Shown here: positions 6,994 through 15,671 of the stretch, one piece after another
How the letters are laid out: the number at the start of each line of letters is the position of its first letter
Position numbering within the stretch: position 1 is the stretch's first letter
DNA from: an uncultured Pirellulaceae bacterium
Lineage (GTDB): Bacteria; Planctomycetota; Planctomycetia; Pirellulales; Pirellulaceae
DNA length: 36,973 nt
Direction of reading: 5' to 3'
NCBI GenBank assembly: GCA_937981585.1
Contig: CALJOA010000003.1
Span: 1 to 36,973 of the forward strand
Translations under genes and position numbers: made by a program
Notes under the pieces: model-generated
Database searches by the model: none
Seen by the model: only the letters and a program-made list of their open reading frames with translations
What the model was told of the DNA's origin: nothing

Positions 6994-7905
6994 ATGAACT
7001 TTGTCCGCCACAACTCGAATTCGCAGAACCTGCTTCGGCGGGGATCTGCGCCTCTGGAGATGGTGTTGATTACCCCTCTGTTGGTGGCGATGTTCGTTCT
7101 GGTGCTTTACGTAGGAAACTTCATGATCGGACAGGCGTACGTTGTCACTCAAGCCCGCAATGAAGCATGGCACAAACGATACACCGAAGCCGAGTCCAAA
7201 GAATATGACTTTGAAGGCCCCGCTGGCTTCGTCGATGGAGAATCATCTCAGGAACGTCGAATCTCCAACTTGGTTCGGCTCTTTCCTTCTCCCAAATCCA
7301 AACATCTTGTGATCGGTGACGCTTGGCATGCCTCCACCAACAGCTCGCTTCCCAAAGCAGACCAGCGCGCTCAGGAGTTGAACAAGCACTGGAATTTGAA
7401 ACTCCAGATTGAACTCGCAAAACTGGCGGGAGACAACACGATCGATCAGGCTTTGACCGAACTCAATGGGCTTAAATCGTTAGCCGACCGGATCATGAAC
7501 ATAATTCGCGACAAGATCGCCGAATTGTTGAACCCGTTCAAGTCAGATTTTGACAGATTCGAAACGGAGGCAGAAGAAGTCAAACGGAAATTGGAAGAGA
7601 AACGGGAAGCGGCCAAGCAGCAGGCGCGCAACCGCATTCAGGCAATTGACCAAGAGATCAAACAGATCGATGACGAAATTCGCGCCAAAGAAAATCAAGT
7701 ACGTGATATCGAAAAGCAAATTGAGGATTCCAAGGCGCTCGATGATGACGACGACGAAAAATTGACGGCTGCAGAAATTAAAGAACTCGAAGAGCGTAAG
7801 GAGAAAATCGAAGACGTCGATATCCCTCAGCTCAAAAAGGATCGCGAAGCCAAACAACGTGAGCGGGAACTTCAGCGGCAAATTCTGGAGCAGCTCAATG
7901 CCTAG
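6994..7905 (+). CDS. TadE-like protein with long charged coiled-coil tail
   Basis: 303 residues. The N-terminus LLRRGSAPLEMVLITPLLVAMFVLVLYVGN is a clear TadE helix with Gly-Ser then Pro-Leu-Glu, so Glu22 aligns with the Glu of TadE/pilin helices. Residues 45-180 form a mixed domain. From about 185 to the C-terminus the sequence is nearly all Lys/Glu/Asp/Arg/Gln with heptad-like spacing (ESKRKLEEKREAAK-type), interrupted by a DDDDDE acidic patch, which predicts a long coiled coil. TadE proteins are usually shorter and lack such a tail, so this one may act as a spacer or interaction rod outside the membrane. Its last eight bases overlap the next gene. Confidence 0.72.
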   Translation: MNFVRHNSNSQNLLRRGSAPLEMVLITPLLVAMFVLVLYVGNFMIGQAYVVTQARNEAWHKRYTEAESKEYDFEGPAGFVDGESSQERRISNLVRLFPSPKSKHLVIGDAWHASTNSSLPKADQRAQELNKHWNLKLQIELAKLAGDNTIDQALTELNGLKSLADRIMNIIRDKIAELLNPFKSDFDRFETEAEEVKRKLEEKREAAKQQARNRIQAIDQEIKQIDDEIRAKENQVRDIEKQIEDSKALDDDDDEKLTAAEIKELEERKEKIEDVDIPQLKKDREAKQRERELQRQILEQLNA

Positions 7906-8815
7906 TACCCCACATCCTTCATCTGAAACTATTGGCAACGCCGTGCCGGTGCGGGCTTCTCGATGGGTTCTCGTCGAGCGTTGTTTTACGTTGGTAGCAA
8001 TCGCGGGAGTTATCTTGCTGGCCATATCGGCGATCCAGGGGATGCTCAATCTGTTCTCCGAAAACGTTATGCCGGTAACAACGTCCGAGTTTGAATCAAC
8101 CCAAGCCAATTTGACGCCCTCCTTATGGTCGCCCATCGAATTGGATAACACCGGCTATTGGCAGATAGCTGGTTGGCAATGGGAGCTTGGTGTGGATTGG
8201 GTTCCTGAACAGGAAGTCGACCAACACCTCGAGAATGTACCACCAGCTGCGAATATTTTTTCCGAGGCTGACAAAGAAACCGCTGCCCGGCTGATCGAAG
8301 CCCTCGACTACCTGCCGTTCCAGAAAGTAGATCGCGGCGATGACAACTCGCTTTATCGGCTTGACGACAATCAACTCAAGATGCGCATCGCAACCACAAC
8401 CAGCGACGGAGTCACATTCCCCGTCTCGATCGCGGCGGCAGTTAAAGTCGACAAGAAACAATGGACCGTATTTGAGATGCGAGAGAAACATCCGGTTTCT
8501 TCTCCCCACAAGAAAGTCATCCCGGCCATTCCCAGCGACAGCCAAATTCTCTGCTCCCGCTCAAACCAGCGGGACGAGGTGGTTTTTCAAGTCATTCAAA
8601 CAGAGACCAACATTTCCGATCTCCTCGACGAATTGGCGCGGACGGGATGGCAAGTCGAACGCGACTTGGTCGCCAACCCAACCAATCAAGTTTACCTGGT
8701 AACAAAACAGGACCAGCTTTTTCACTTGTGGAGAGTCTTCTCCCAATCGAACCAAGGTCATCAGGTTGCTCTGATGCGTATCAGTGCTCCCAACACTCAA
8801 ACCGAGCAGGACTAA
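7898..8815 (+). CDS. Single-pass membrane protein of unknown function in Tad locus
   Basis: 305 residues from the ATG at 7898, which overlaps the previous stop by eight bases (ATGCCTAG); an in-frame ATG at 7859 lies deeper inside the upstream gene and is less likely. There is one hydrophobic helix at about residues 24-47 with short cytoplasmic leader, then an extracytoplasmic domain without recognisable motifs. The middle (DYLPFQKVDRGDDNSLYRLDD, then TTSDGVTFPVSIAAAV) looks like a compact alpha/beta domain. Position between a TadE-like and a CpaB-like gene suggests a structural part of the same machine, but I do not recognise the family. Confidence 0.65.
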   Translation: MPSTPHPSSETIGNAVPVRASRWVLVERCFTLVAIAGVILLAISAIQGMLNLFSENVMPVTTSEFESTQANLTPSLWSPIELDNTGYWQIAGWQWELGVDWVPEQEVDQHLENVPPAANIFSEADKETAARLIEALDYLPFQKVDRGDDNSLYRLDDNQLKMRIATTTSDGVTFPVSIAAAVKVDKKQWTVFEMREKHPVSSPHKKVIPAIPSDSQILCSRSNQRDEVVFQVIQTETNISDLLDELARTGWQVERDLVANPTNQVYLVTKQDQLFHLWRVFSQSNQGHQVALMRISAPNTQTEQD

Positions 8816-8819
8816 AGCC

Positions 8820-9644
8820 ATGAAGCATACTATCCGACTGTTACTTGCAATTCTGCTCGGCGTCGCGGCCGCTGTTTTGAACTGGTACTGGATGTCGAGC
8901 GAACGGAGCTATCCTGAGTACGTTTACATCGCCGAATCGATTGCTGTGGGGGAACCGATCACCAAGGACAAACTCAAATCGGTTCAAGTCAAAGGCGACA
9001 AAAAAGTTCTCGGGAAAGTGCTCGTTCCCTGGCAACAAAAAGAACTGTGGTACGACCGCTTCGCGTCCCGGGACTATTCCGCCAACTCTCCATTGTTTCA
9101 GCGCGACATGGAAGAAACCAATGCTCAGGGTACTTGGGACACACTTGGCCCCTTCGTTTTGGTCGGCGTAGGCAACGAGCCAACGGCAGCCTTCAGCGGA
9201 GAGCAGGGAAACTTGATTCCGGTTTCCGGCAGCATTCTTACGTTGGCGGTCGATGAGTCTCAAGCCGAAGAGAAACGTTTGCTTTATCGATATCTTGCTG
9301 CGATGCGCGGCGAATACTATTTCAACGAGACGTCAGCTGAGCGAAGCCTCCTTAAAATCATCGGCGTCGAACCCAAAGTCGCATCCAACAGGCGGCCTGC
9401 CGGAGAAAACAATTCTTTTCAACTTCGAGAGCCAGCGTCGCAAGCCGGCGACGTTCAGTTCAATAGTCAACCTCCCCCCGCGAACCAGCAACCCGATTTT
9501 TCCGGCATGCGTTTGATTTTCGTTTCCCTAGACAACGTGCCCAATGCACCGACATGGTTGAGAATCGGTGAAGAGATCTACTTCATGGTGCCACCAGGAA
9601 AACAGAAACTTCTTGGCTCGGGCCAGAACGTACCCGCTTCGTAA
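8820..9644 (+). CDS. cpaB: CpaB/RcpC-like SAF-domain protein
   Basis: 274 residues from the ATG at 8820; an upstream in-frame ATG at 8784 lies inside the previous gene. An N-terminal membrane anchor or signal (residues 4-20) is followed by VYIAESIAVGEPITKDKL and, further on, SRDYSANSPLFQRDM, the two halves of a SAF domain as in CpaB, RcpC and FlgA-like proteins. A later beta-rich stretch with SLDNVPNAPTWLRIGEEI resembles the C-terminal CpaB region. CpaB normally works in the periplasm with the CpaC secretin; no secretin gene is in this locus. The gene is four bases downstream of the preceding gene and just upstream of tadA, as in many Tad operons. Sequence similarity is moderate. Confidence 0.62.
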   Translation: MKHTIRLLLAILLGVAAAVLNWYWMSSERSYPEYVYIAESIAVGEPITKDKLKSVQVKGDKKVLGKVLVPWQQKELWYDRFASRDYSANSPLFQRDMEETNAQGTWDTLGPFVLVGVGNEPTAAFSGEQGNLIPVSGSILTLAVDESQAEEKRLLYRYLAAMRGEYYFNETSAERSLLKIIGVEPKVASNRRPAGENNSFQLREPASQAGDVQFNSQPPPANQQPDFSGMRLIFVSLDNVPNAPTWLRIGEEIYFMVPPGKQKLLGSGQNVPAS

Positions 9645-9692
9645 TCTTGATTCGCATCCCCGTCTCCATTTGAACTGTGTTTGGAATTCGCT

Positions 9693-11651
9693 GTGCCTAC
9701 AAACGTATCCTGGTTTAACTTTGTCAACGACGACGACCGAGGCTCGAAATCTTTGTCGGGGACCTACATCCAGATCGGTCGTGGGCCCGACAACGATATC
9801 ATTCTGGACAATCCGGCGATTGCGAATCATGCGGTTGTACTTGAGTGCAAAAACGAAGGCTGGCATGTGATCGTGATCGATGGAAACAGTGTCGAGATTG
9901 GAGATCATGAGATACACAAAGGCGATACGTTTCCCGTCCAATCGGACGACCAGGTTCGACTTTTCCCTTACACGATCTCGCTGAGTCTGGAAAAGTCTCC
10001 TCAGGGAAGCGCGATGTCGCGAAATCGAATGGACGATCAAATGTCGTTGTTCATTCGAAACCTTCACGTCAGTCTGATTGAGCATCACGAGGAATTACTG
10101 AGAAGGATTTACGACCATCTCGATTCGCCGGAGCAAGAGAACCAACCTGACGTTTGGAGAAAAGGGCTGGAAGAAAGGATTCTGGATCTCGAGACCGACT
10201 TGGAAATTCTTGCCGACCGAACGGGGTTGTTTAGCAATAATCAAAAATCATTGCTGGACCATTTCGTCGGGCATACGGTCCGCAGTGAGTTACTCTCAAT
10301 TGTGATGCGACAGGGAGTACAACCGTGCGCTGAGCAGGAAGCCAAATCAACCTGGAACCGATCCCAAACATCGCACCCCGGTCGCGAAGAGGAACTTGGC
10401 AGGCTGACGCAACATGTCAGTTCCGCGTTGAAGCTCGATGCGTTGGACGACCCCGCAGACCGCATCGACACAATCGAAGACAAGTTTTGGCCGGTCTGGA
10501 AATCATTGCAATCTAAAATCCAAAACGACTTTTGCGAGTACCTTTGCAAGCGATATTTAAAGCAACAAATCAAAGACATCTTTTTCGGATATGGTCCGCT
10601 GGAGGATCTGCTTCGAATCCCCTCGATCTCAGAAATCATGGTGGTCAACAGTGACTTGATTTATGTGGAACGAAACGGTGTTCTCGAACTGACCGGGCGG
10701 CGTTTCGTCTCCGACAGCGTGACCGAGTCGATTATGTCGCGAATCGTTGGGCGGGTAAGCCGACGAATCGATCGTTCCCAGCCGCTGGTCGATGCGCGTC
10801 TCTCGGACGGCAGTCGCGTCAACGCGGTGATCAATCCGATCGCCGTCAGCGGTCCTTGTCTTACCATCCGGAAATTTCCGTTCCACAAACTGACAGTCGA
10901 CGACTTGATCGCCAAGGGTGCGCTTTCCCGGACGCTCGCTGATTTTCTTAAAGCCTGTGTTATCAACCGTTGCAACATACTTGTGTCCGGAGGCACGGGT
11001 ACAGGCAAAACGACTTTACTCAACTGCTTGAGCGATTTCATCCCCGACAACGAACGCATTGTCACCATCGAAGACACAGCCGAATTGAGGTTACAGAAAA
11101 CACATGTGGTCCGGATGGAATCGAAACTGGCCAATATCGAAGGTGCGGGTTCCTACTCGATTCGAGACCTTGTCAAAAACTCGCTGCGAATGCGCCCCGA
11201 CCGGATTGTCGTTGGTGAGTGCCGGGGCAGCGAAGCGCTCGACATGCTGCAGGCAATGAATACCGGACACGACGGCTCTTTAACAACTATTCATGCCAAC
11301 ACTTCCGAAGACGTCATTTTGAGATTGGAGGTGCTGACGCAAATGGCGGCCGACCTGCCGATCGTTTCGATTCATCGTCAAATCGCTTCAGCCATCGATC
11401 TGATCGTACAACTTCACCGATACTCTTCCGGTCGGCGATGCATCACCCAGGTAACAGAAGTCGTCGGCATGAACCCCGAAGGCACCGGTATCCAACTGCG
11501 CGACCTGTTTTTGCTGGATGAAGAGGCGACAAGCGATCAGGAGATTCGGCCGACCGGTCGCTTGCCAACGTTCATGTCTGATTTACTGGACAAAGGCGCT
11601 TTGAATCTGGAAGCGTTTTACTTTCAAAAAGGGGAGCCGCAACATGATTGA
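9693..11651 (+). CDS. tadA: FHA-domain-fused TadA/CpaF secretion ATPase
   Basis: 652 residues from the GTG at 9693 (GGA seven bases upstream); a TTG at 9681 would add four residues. Residues about 15-100 form an FHA-like domain ([26 protein letters not shown]). The middle is a helical linker, and the C-terminal half is a CpaF/TadA ATPase: Walker [10 protein letters not shown] at 433-441, the Walker B-type acidic box [28 protein letters not shown], and TTIHANT with the catalytic-box histidine. The ATPase should power pilus assembly from the cytoplasmic face together with TadB/TadC. FHA domains normally bind phosphothreonine; here the conserved Ser-Arg before His is Ala-Asn, so binding is doubtful. 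It overlaps tadB by eight bases. Confidence 0.9.
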   Translation: MPTNVSWFNFVNDDDRGSKSLSGTYIQIGRGPDNDIILDNPAIANHAVVLECKNEGWHVIVIDGNSVEIGDHEIHKGDTFPVQSDDQVRLFPYTISLSLEKSPQGSAMSRNRMDDQMSLFIRNLHVSLIEHHEELLRRIYDHLDSPEQENQPDVWRKGLEERILDLETDLEILADRTGLFSNNQKSLLDHFVGHTVRSELLSIVMRQGVQPCAEQEAKSTWNRSQTSHPGREEELGRLTQHVSSALKLDALDDPADRIDTIEDKFWPVWKSLQSKIQNDFCEYLCKRYLKQQIKDIFFGYGPLEDLLRIPSISEIMVVNSDLIYVERNGVLELTGRRFVSDSVTESIMSRIVGRVSRRIDRSQPLVDARLSDGSRVNAVINPIAVSGPCLTIRKFPFHKLTVDDLIAKGALSRTLADFLKACVINRCNILVSGGTGTGKTTLLNCLSDFIPDNERIVTIEDTAELRLQKTHVVRMESKLANIEGAGSYSIRDLVKNSLRMRPDRIVVGECRGSEALDMLQAMNTGHDGSLTTIHANTSEDVILRLEVLTQMAADLPIVSIHRQIASAIDLIVQLHRYSSGRRCITQVTEVVGMNPEGTGIQLRDLFLLDEEATSDQEIRPTGRLPTFMSDLLDKGALNLEAFYFQKGEPQHD

Positions 11652-12498
11652 TCCCGCTTTGATGCCCTACGTAACGTCGGCTTTGATCTTTCTGGCCGCC
11701 GTCATTGGACTTGGACCTTTAGGATGGGTTTGGGACAGGATGTCGCATTGGTACACCCGGGACCTTCTGAAAGTGCTGGACGTTCTCGAGTTTCCTCAAG
11801 ACCGTTTTAATTTTTACATGCGAATTTGGGGAATCATTCTCCTTGTTTCTATTGTGCTGATGACGGTCGTGTTTCGGCTTCCCCTCCTCGCCATCGCAAT
11901 CACCGCAATTTTGGTTGCCATGCCAAGGATCATTATGGGTTTGCTGGCCAAACGTCGACGTACCTTGCTGCGCGAGCAGATGGCGGGAGCTTGTATGGCG
12001 ATCTCAAATTGCGCGCGTGCAGGGTTGTCGCTGGACCAGTCTCTACAAACGGTTGCCGACGAAGTCGCCAATCCGCTGGCTGGCGTACTCAAACGAATCT
12101 GCCTCGACTATCAAGCCAACGTTCCTTTGGCCGAAGCGATTAACCGCGCCAAGGATCGCGTTGGGATGGACACGTTTTCGATCTTTGCCGTAACGATGGT
12201 GACCTGCATGGAACATGGTGGTCGGGTAACGGACATGCTGGACCGAATCAGTAAGAGTATCGGTGAGATCAGGCGACTGGAACGACGTATCGAATCCGAA
12301 ACCGCTGCGGGTAGACGAGTCGTTTGGATCCTGGCGATGTTTCCCCTGTTCTTTCTGACGCTCATGGCGCTGGTTCATTCGGAAGGAACGAAGCTGATGT
12401 TCACGACGCTGGTGGGACAAGGATTGCTGGTGGGAAGCATCGTGTTGATCTCGGCTTCGATTGCCTGGAGTCGAAACATTCTTTCGGTTGATTTTTGA
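11644..12498 (+). CDS. tadB: TadB-type inner-membrane platform protein
   Basis: 284 residues. Hydrophobic segments lie near residues 9-30, 60-80 and 85-100, then a cytoplasmic T2SSF-like domain (LREQMAGACMAISNCARAGLSLDQSL, later MEHGGRVTDMLDRIS), and two C-terminal helices. This is the GspF/TadB arrangement: the protein forms the inner-membrane platform that couples to the TadA ATPase. The start ATG overlaps the tadA stop by eight bases, so translation is probably coupled. TadC follows 49 bases later. Assignment is by T2SSF pattern and operon order. Confidence 0.87.
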   Translation: MIDPALMPYVTSALIFLAAVIGLGPLGWVWDRMSHWYTRDLLKVLDVLEFPQDRFNFYMRIWGIILLVSIVLMTVVFRLPLLAIAITAILVAMPRIIMGLLAKRRRTLLREQMAGACMAISNCARAGLSLDQSLQTVADEVANPLAGVLKRICLDYQANVPLAEAINRAKDRVGMDTFSIFAVTMVTCMEHGGRVTDMLDRISKSIGEIRRLERRIESETAAGRRVVWILAMFPLFFLTLMALVHSEGTKLMFTTLVGQGLLVGSIVLISASIAWSRNILSVDF

Positions 12499-12547
12499 TC
12501 GGGTAACGCTCACCGAATTCGGACTGAAAACAAAACGGAGAATCGTA

Positions 12548-13498
12548 GTGCAACAAATTGTAGAAACAATCAAGAACCTCGACACACACATGCTGGTCGT
12601 AATTGCGTTGGCCGGATCCGCGGTAGGGCTCATGGTCTGGACGCTGCTGGGGATTGTGTTTGCGCGTCGAGAAGAACCCGAAAACCTCGATTCAATCGAG
12701 CGAAAAAGAGTCCAACAACTGCGTGAAAACTATATTACATTCCGACTTTTCGAACCCTTGGTTCGTGAATGGGAACCGTTTAATTCCGCACTGATGGCTG
12801 ACTCGCAACAGGACATGATCGCTTTGGAACTGAACGTCGCCAGGGCGAGCACTCCCTGGCGACCAACGGAGTACTACGCGGTCAAGCAAGCAGAAAGCTG
12901 TTTGTTGGGACTTTTCATTTTCGCACTGCTGGCGGTCTTTTTGCCTGTCGTAATCGCGGCTTTGGTCGCCATGATCGTTTCTGCAATCATGCTCGCGCTG
13001 GCCATCATGGCGATTCCTCAAAGTGCTTCCAATCGTCGCCGCCAGTTTAAACGACGACTTCCCCACGCCGTAGATATTATGGCGCTGTTACTGGAGGCAG
13101 GAGCGAACTTTAACTCGGCCATCAAAGTCGTTGCTCAGGAAGATCGAGGCAATGCGTTGGGAGATGAGTTCGCGCGAGTCAAACAGCAATTGGATCTTAA
13201 TCGTTCCCAATCCGAAGCACTCAATACACTCAAAGAACGAGTACGTGACGAAGACACGTCGGATCTGATTCGCGCGATTTGCAAGGGAATTGAACTGGGA
13301 ACTCCAATGACTACTATTTTGCAAACGCAAGCGGATCAAATCAGGCTCAAACGATCCCAGTGGGGTGAGAAAGCCGCCAAAGAAGCTGAAGTAAAAATGA
13401 CTGGTCCAAATCTCTTGATCATGCTCGCTTGCATCATCGTCATCATGGGCCCCATCCTGCTACCGATTCTTTACGGTGGCGGGCTCGGATTCGAATAA
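12548..13498 (+). CDS. tadC: TadC-type inner-membrane platform protein
   Basis: 316 residues from the GTG at 12548, which has ACGGAG seven bases upstream; the frame runs back to 12461 inside tadB without a comparable site. There is an N-terminal helix (about 14-37), then a pair of hydrophobic segments around 120-155, a T2SSF domain (RRLPHAVDIMALLLEAGANFNSAIK, then TLKERV.. ICKGIELGTPMTTILQ), and a C-terminal hydrophobic hairpin ending PILLPILYGGG. The order TadA-TadB-TadC is that of known Tad operons. It should pair with TadB as the assembly platform. Confidence 0.87.
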   Translation: MQQIVETIKNLDTHMLVVIALAGSAVGLMVWTLLGIVFARREEPENLDSIERKRVQQLRENYITFRLFEPLVREWEPFNSALMADSQQDMIALELNVARASTPWRPTEYYAVKQAESCLLGLFIFALLAVFLPVVIAALVAMIVSAIMLALAIMAIPQSASNRRRQFKRRLPHAVDIMALLLEAGANFNSAIKVVAQEDRGNALGDEFARVKQQLDLNRSQSEALNTLKERVRDEDTSDLIRAICKGIELGTPMTTILQTQADQIRLKRSQWGEKAAKEAEVKMTGPNLLIMLACIIVIMGPILLPILYGGGLGFE

Positions 13499-13544
13499 CG
13501 GGTCGTTTTGTTTTTTCTGATATCTCAACGCGAAAGCAACTTGA

Positions 13545-14369
13545 ATGTCTGCCATCATCGAAATTTGGATCGACGACGAAGTGCAAAGTGACTTCTGGAT
13601 CGAGAAGACCGTTACTCGCCTCGGTAGTTCTGACGACTGCGATCTCCGAATCGACGCCTCTTCGGTCCCGTCCAACTTGGGAACGGTTCGCTTTCGAAAT
13701 GGAAAGTACGTCTTCTATAACCGTAGTGGTGCTGCTTTGCAGATAGGAGAAAATCGGGTCGATAAAGATGCTTCGTTGAGCTGGCAACCCAACCAAAAAA
13801 TGGAGTTTGCCGACGGACATGTTTTACAGCTTCGCGTCGAAGGCGATCCTCGCCCTTCACCGAAGCAAGACAACAGAGTCCTCGACTATATCCGTGAACA
13901 GCGGCACGAAGAACAACGTTTAAAATCGGTTCAGGACCAAGCGGCTGCGGAGGAATTGGAACAGCAATCTGTCCAAACCGTTGGCAGCGTTCGCAAGAAT
14001 CAGAATGCGATTGGTGTGTTCTTGTTTGGCCTGGCCGCGATCGGATTGTTGGCGCTGGGGGCGATCTGGTTGCTTCCCTCTGGAAATTCTGGCAGCTCAA
14101 GTTTTCGCGCGACTCAAGTTGTGAAGACGCTGTTGCCGCACGCCTCTGAGCTGCCACCTCGACTCGTGCAGATGATGCAGGAAGCACAACAGTCGGTCGA
14201 ACTGGGCGATCCGGTTTTAGGCAAACAACGATTGCAAAGACTGCAGGCCGAATTGGACTCACTGAAGGCAAACGGAGTTCAGTTAACGATCGACCAAAAT
14301 GGGCAACCGGTAAGTTACGAAGAGGCGTTGCGCGCCTATATCAACGAATACCTGGCTCAACTGGAATGA
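13545..14369 (+). CDS. Divergent FHA-like domain membrane protein
   Basis: 274 residues. The first 95 residues have the beta-strand pattern of an FHA domain (TRLGSSDDCDLRIDASSVPSNLGTVRF), but the Arg after the first Gly-type turn and the Ser-x-x-His pair are absent, so canonical phosphothreonine binding is unlikely. A charged Gln/Glu-rich linker (105-150) leads to one membrane helix (about 155-176) and an extracytoplasmic helical tail. It follows tadC by 46 bases on the same strand and its 3' end overlaps the convergent second tadA by 13 bases. Role inferred: regulatory or tethering protein of the Tad apparatus. Start ATG with weak upstream site. Confidence 0.65.
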   Translation: MSAIIEIWIDDEVQSDFWIEKTVTRLGSSDDCDLRIDASSVPSNLGTVRFRNGKYVFYNRSGAALQIGENRVDKDASLSWQPNQKMEFADGHVLQLRVEGDPRPSPKQDNRVLDYIREQRHEEQRLKSVQDQAAAEELEQQSVQTVGSVRKNQNAIGVFLFGLAAIGLLALGAIWLLPSGNSGSSSFRATQVVKTLLPHASELPPRLVQMMQEAQQSVELGDPVLGKQRLQRLQAELDSLKANGVQLTIDQNGQPVSYEEALRAYINEYLAQLE

Positions 14370-15511
14370 TCCGGGGCGGCAGAGTCTGGCGGTTGGAAAA
14401 TATGACGGGTGAGGTTCATTTCACTGTCCAATCCGATTTGAAACATTTGGTCGGCGAACTGGGGACGATAACCTGTCCATTCCAATTGACCTTGAATCCG
14501 GCCCTCGGAATCCTTGCCTTTCCCACGGAACCGGTAGATATCCTCGAACACATAATCCTGCTCACGATTGAGCCCTAGACATTCGGAGATGGTCATCACC
14601 CTTCGCGACCCGTCTCCCAGCCTGGCAATTTGAATCACCAGCTGAATCGCTGAAGCGACTTGAACTCGTGCCACGTGAACCGGCAACGAGACTTCGCTCA
14701 GCATACAAAGCGTCTCCAATCGAATAGCCGAATCGATGGGCGTGTTGGCATGGACCGTCGTAAGCGCTCCTTCATGGCCCGAAATCATCGATTGGATCAG
14801 ATCCAAAGCTTCGCCGCGTCTCACTTCGCCGACTACGATTCGATCGGGGCGCATTCGTAAGGAATCAACAAACAAATCCCGAATCGTGACTGCCTCGCGG
14901 CCTTGAAAACCTGGTTGGGCTTCCAAATAGACAGCGTGCGGCTGTTGTAGTTGGAGCTCAGAGCTGTCTTCGATAACGATGATTCTTTCGGTTTCTGGAA
15001 TCGCCGATGACAACGCATTTAATAGAGAAGTCTTTCCGGACCCTGTTCCGCCAGAAATAACGGTGTTCCGATGAGCCATAACTGAAAGGCCGAGGAACTC
15101 TGCTACTTCCTCTGTAATGCTGTTCCATTGGACCAGTGTCTGAAGATCAAAAGAAGCCCTGCGGAATTTTCGAATCGAGATACAAATTCCTTTTCGACTG
15201 CTGGGCGGCACGATGATGTGAACTCGAGAACCATCGGGCAATCTCGCATCCATGCTGTGCTTGTCTTCCCCGATCTCCCGATTCACGTACTCCGCGATGT
15301 TATTCGCTGCGGCCATCAAAAACTGTTGATCCGGAAAACCAAGATCTGACAGACTTAGTTTGCCCGCCTTTTCGAAATAAACAACGTCATGACCGTTGAT
15401 CATGATCTCCGAGACATCGGGATCCGACAGCAGAGGTTCAAGAGGGCTGAGAAAGTACTTTAACGTCTCGTTGTAGATTTCTTTTCGCAGCATCGCAGAC
15501 TCGAATGACAT
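14357..15511 (-). CDS. cpaF: Second TadA/CpaF-type secretion ATPase
   Basis: 384 residues and a complete CpaF-type ATPase: N-terminal LLSDPDVSEIMING, DARLPDGSRVHII, Walker A GGTGSGKT at 154-161, [28 protein letters not shown], and TTVHANT with His254. It lacks the FHA domain and long linker of the other ATPase in this locus and is on the opposite strand, converging on the FHA-like gene with a 13-base overlap and diverging from the kinase-fold gene. It could serve a retraction or alternative assembly role, or another Tad/T2SS system; these are guesses. The large differences in sequence and architecture argue against recent duplication. Confidence 0.9.
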   Translation of the reverse strand: MSFESAMLRKEIYNETLKYFLSPLEPLLSDPDVSEIMINGHDVVYFEKAGKLSLSDLGFPDQQFLMAAANNIAEYVNREIGEDKHSMDARLPDGSRVHIIVPPSSRKGICISIRKFRRASFDLQTLVQWNSITEEVAEFLGLSVMAHRNTVISGGTGSGKTSLLNALSSAIPETERIIVIEDSSELQLQQPHAVYLEAQPGFQGREAVTIRDLFVDSLRMRPDRIVVGEVRRGEALDLIQSMISGHEGALTTVHANTPIDSAIRLETLCMLSEVSLPVHVARVQVASAIQLVIQIARLGDGSRRVMTISECLGLNREQDYVFEDIYRFRGKGKDSEGRIQGQLEWTGYRPQFADQMFQIGLDSEMNLTRHIFQPPDSAAPDHSS

Positions 15512-15671
15512 GGTCTAGAGGTATCAACCTACATTGTATCACAACGCTGGGGACAGCTTTTCGATTCTTGCCTGGCCCAATTTGCAAATGTAAGTTGCAA
15601 TCAACTTTTAAAAAAATAGATTTGAAATAGATTTTAACAAACAGACTTTCGAAAACTACATCGGAAATTGC
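15512..15671. promoter_or_regulatory. Divergent promoter region with TTGCAA boxes
   Basis: 160 bp of AT-rich DNA separate the second tadA and the kinase-fold gene. A perfect 10-bp palindrome ATTTGCAAAT (15580-15589) is followed by a second TTGCAAT (15595-15601). These resemble the paired ATTGCAAAT boxes upstream of the pilin gene. A shared operator is possible but is inferred from similarity only. Confidence 0.4.

Noticed and set aside
7543..8151. 202-codon minus-strand frame opposite the coiled-coil region
   Set aside because: Its Phe/Leu-rich composition is the mirror of the Lys/Glu-rich coiled coil on the other strand.
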